DNA from: Planctomycetota bacterium
GTDB lineage: Bacteria; Planctomycetota; Phycisphaerae; UBA1845; UTPLA1
Assembly (NCBI GenBank): GCA_027295245.1
Contig: JAPULF010000254.1
Span: 1-5,517, forward strand
Direction of reading: 5' to 3'
Length of the DNA stretch: 5,517 nt
Shown: one piece after another, positions 5,258 through 5,517 of the stretch
How positions within the stretch are numbered: the first letter of the stretch is position 1
Layout: each line of letters starts with the position of its first letter
Made by a program: the position numbers and the translations under genes
Notes under the pieces: generated by a model
What the model saw: only the letters and a program-made list of their open reading frames with translations
Told to the model about the DNA's origin: nothing
The model's database searches: none

Positions 5258-5517
5258 GTGCGCTCTCATTTGCGCTGGGTCGTCGTCGCCGCGCTGCCGC
5301 TCGCGTTTGGCGCGGCCGACGTGGAATACGGCGACCACGGCCGACTTTCAAAGCCGACCGTCGATTCGGATGCCTCGTCCAAGAAGCCCACGACTCGGAA
5401 ATCCTCCAAGGAATTGACCCTCGAAGATCTGTTCCCCGAGAAGGGGCTGTTCGGTCCGTCGGCGTCGTCCACCGAGTTTTCGCACGACGGAAAATTCGCC
5501 GCCTATCTTTACCGGCC
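5258..5517 (+). CDS. N-terminus of a secreted S9-type (prolyl oligopeptidase/DPP-IV-like) peptidase (3' truncated)
   Basis: A GTG start (5258-5260) sits seven bases after a strong Shine-Dalgarno GGAGGGA (5244-5250); 86 codons then run open to the right edge. A signal peptide covers about 1-20 (RSHLR, then VVVAALPLAFGAA). A polar Ser/Lys/Thr-rich linker spans about 21-50. From residue 52 'ELTLEDLFPEKGLFGPSASS' leads into 'EFSHDGKFAAYLYR' (73-86). That pattern, 'LTLEDLF...GP' followed by a beta-propeller blade '(S)xDGKxxAYLY', is how the N-terminal propeller of many secreted S9 peptidases begins. The catalytic Ser-Asp-His domain would lie far beyond the window, so activity cannot be assessed; another WD40/TolB-like propeller protein is possible. 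An in-frame ATG at 5201 would add 19 residues ahead of the signal peptide and lacks a comparable ribosome-binding site. Confidence 0.65.
   Translation, partial: MRSHLRWVVVAALPLAFGAADVEYGDHGRLSKPTVDSDASSKKPTTRKSSKELTLEDLFPEKGLFGPSASSTEFSHDGKFAAYLYR

Noticed and set aside
5036..5338. Minus-strand frame spanning the second divergent intergenic region
   Set aside because: No ribosome-binding site or domain pattern; it overlaps the signal-peptide region of the S9-type gene on the other strand, and its composition is Arg-rich.
1..5517. CRISPR array, tRNA/rRNA, insertion sequence, toxin-antitoxin or defence module
   Set aside because: I read both strands for regular repeats with spacers, cloverleaf-like segments, transposase motifs and terminal inverted repeats, and small paired genes, and found none.

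Overview
The window looks like a chromosomal fragment from a GC-rich Gram-negative bacterium, most likely a planctomycete (Planctomycetota, Phycisphaerae-like). The basis is protein style. Two secreted proteins end in the paired EF-hand-like, dockerin-type tail that is common in that phylum. One of them also carries the Cys/Asp-rich 'DCNxNG...' and 'GxCGCGVxDT' segments typical of planctomycete exoproteins. This assignment is inference; there is no rRNA or other phylogenetic marker here.

Layout: (1) 2-574, plus strand, the 3' part of a gene for a protein with bactofilin/PilX-like beta-strand repeats, cut by the left edge. (2) 675-2237, minus strand, a complete sodium:solute symporter (SSS family). 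(3) 2238-2601, a 364-bp divergent intergenic region with candidate promoters facing both ways and a perfect 7-bp hairpin between them. (4) 2602-4011, plus strand, a secreted endonuclease/exonuclease/phosphatase (EEP) family protein with a thrombospondin-3-like segment and a dockerin-like tail. (5) 4072-4977, minus strand, a secreted DNRLRE-type domain protein with a related dockerin-like tail, preceded by a perfect TATAAT box. (6) 4978-5257, a second divergent intergenic region. (7) 5258-5517, plus strand, the start of a secreted S9-type (prolyl oligopeptidase/DPP-IV-like) peptidase, cut by the right edge.

The five genes strictly alternate in strand (+,-,+,-,+), so none forms an operon within the window and each should be transcribed alone. 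Three of the four visible starts are GTG. Three of the five products have signal peptides, one is an inner-membrane transporter and one is probably envelope or pilus associated. The neighbourhood is therefore oriented to the envelope and exterior, but nothing in it ties the genes into one pathway. The most notable pattern is the pair of convergent secreted proteins with homologous C-terminal tails and unrelated N-terminal domains. I found no evidence for a defence system, CRISPR array, mobile element, RNA gene or clearly novel multi-gene system.
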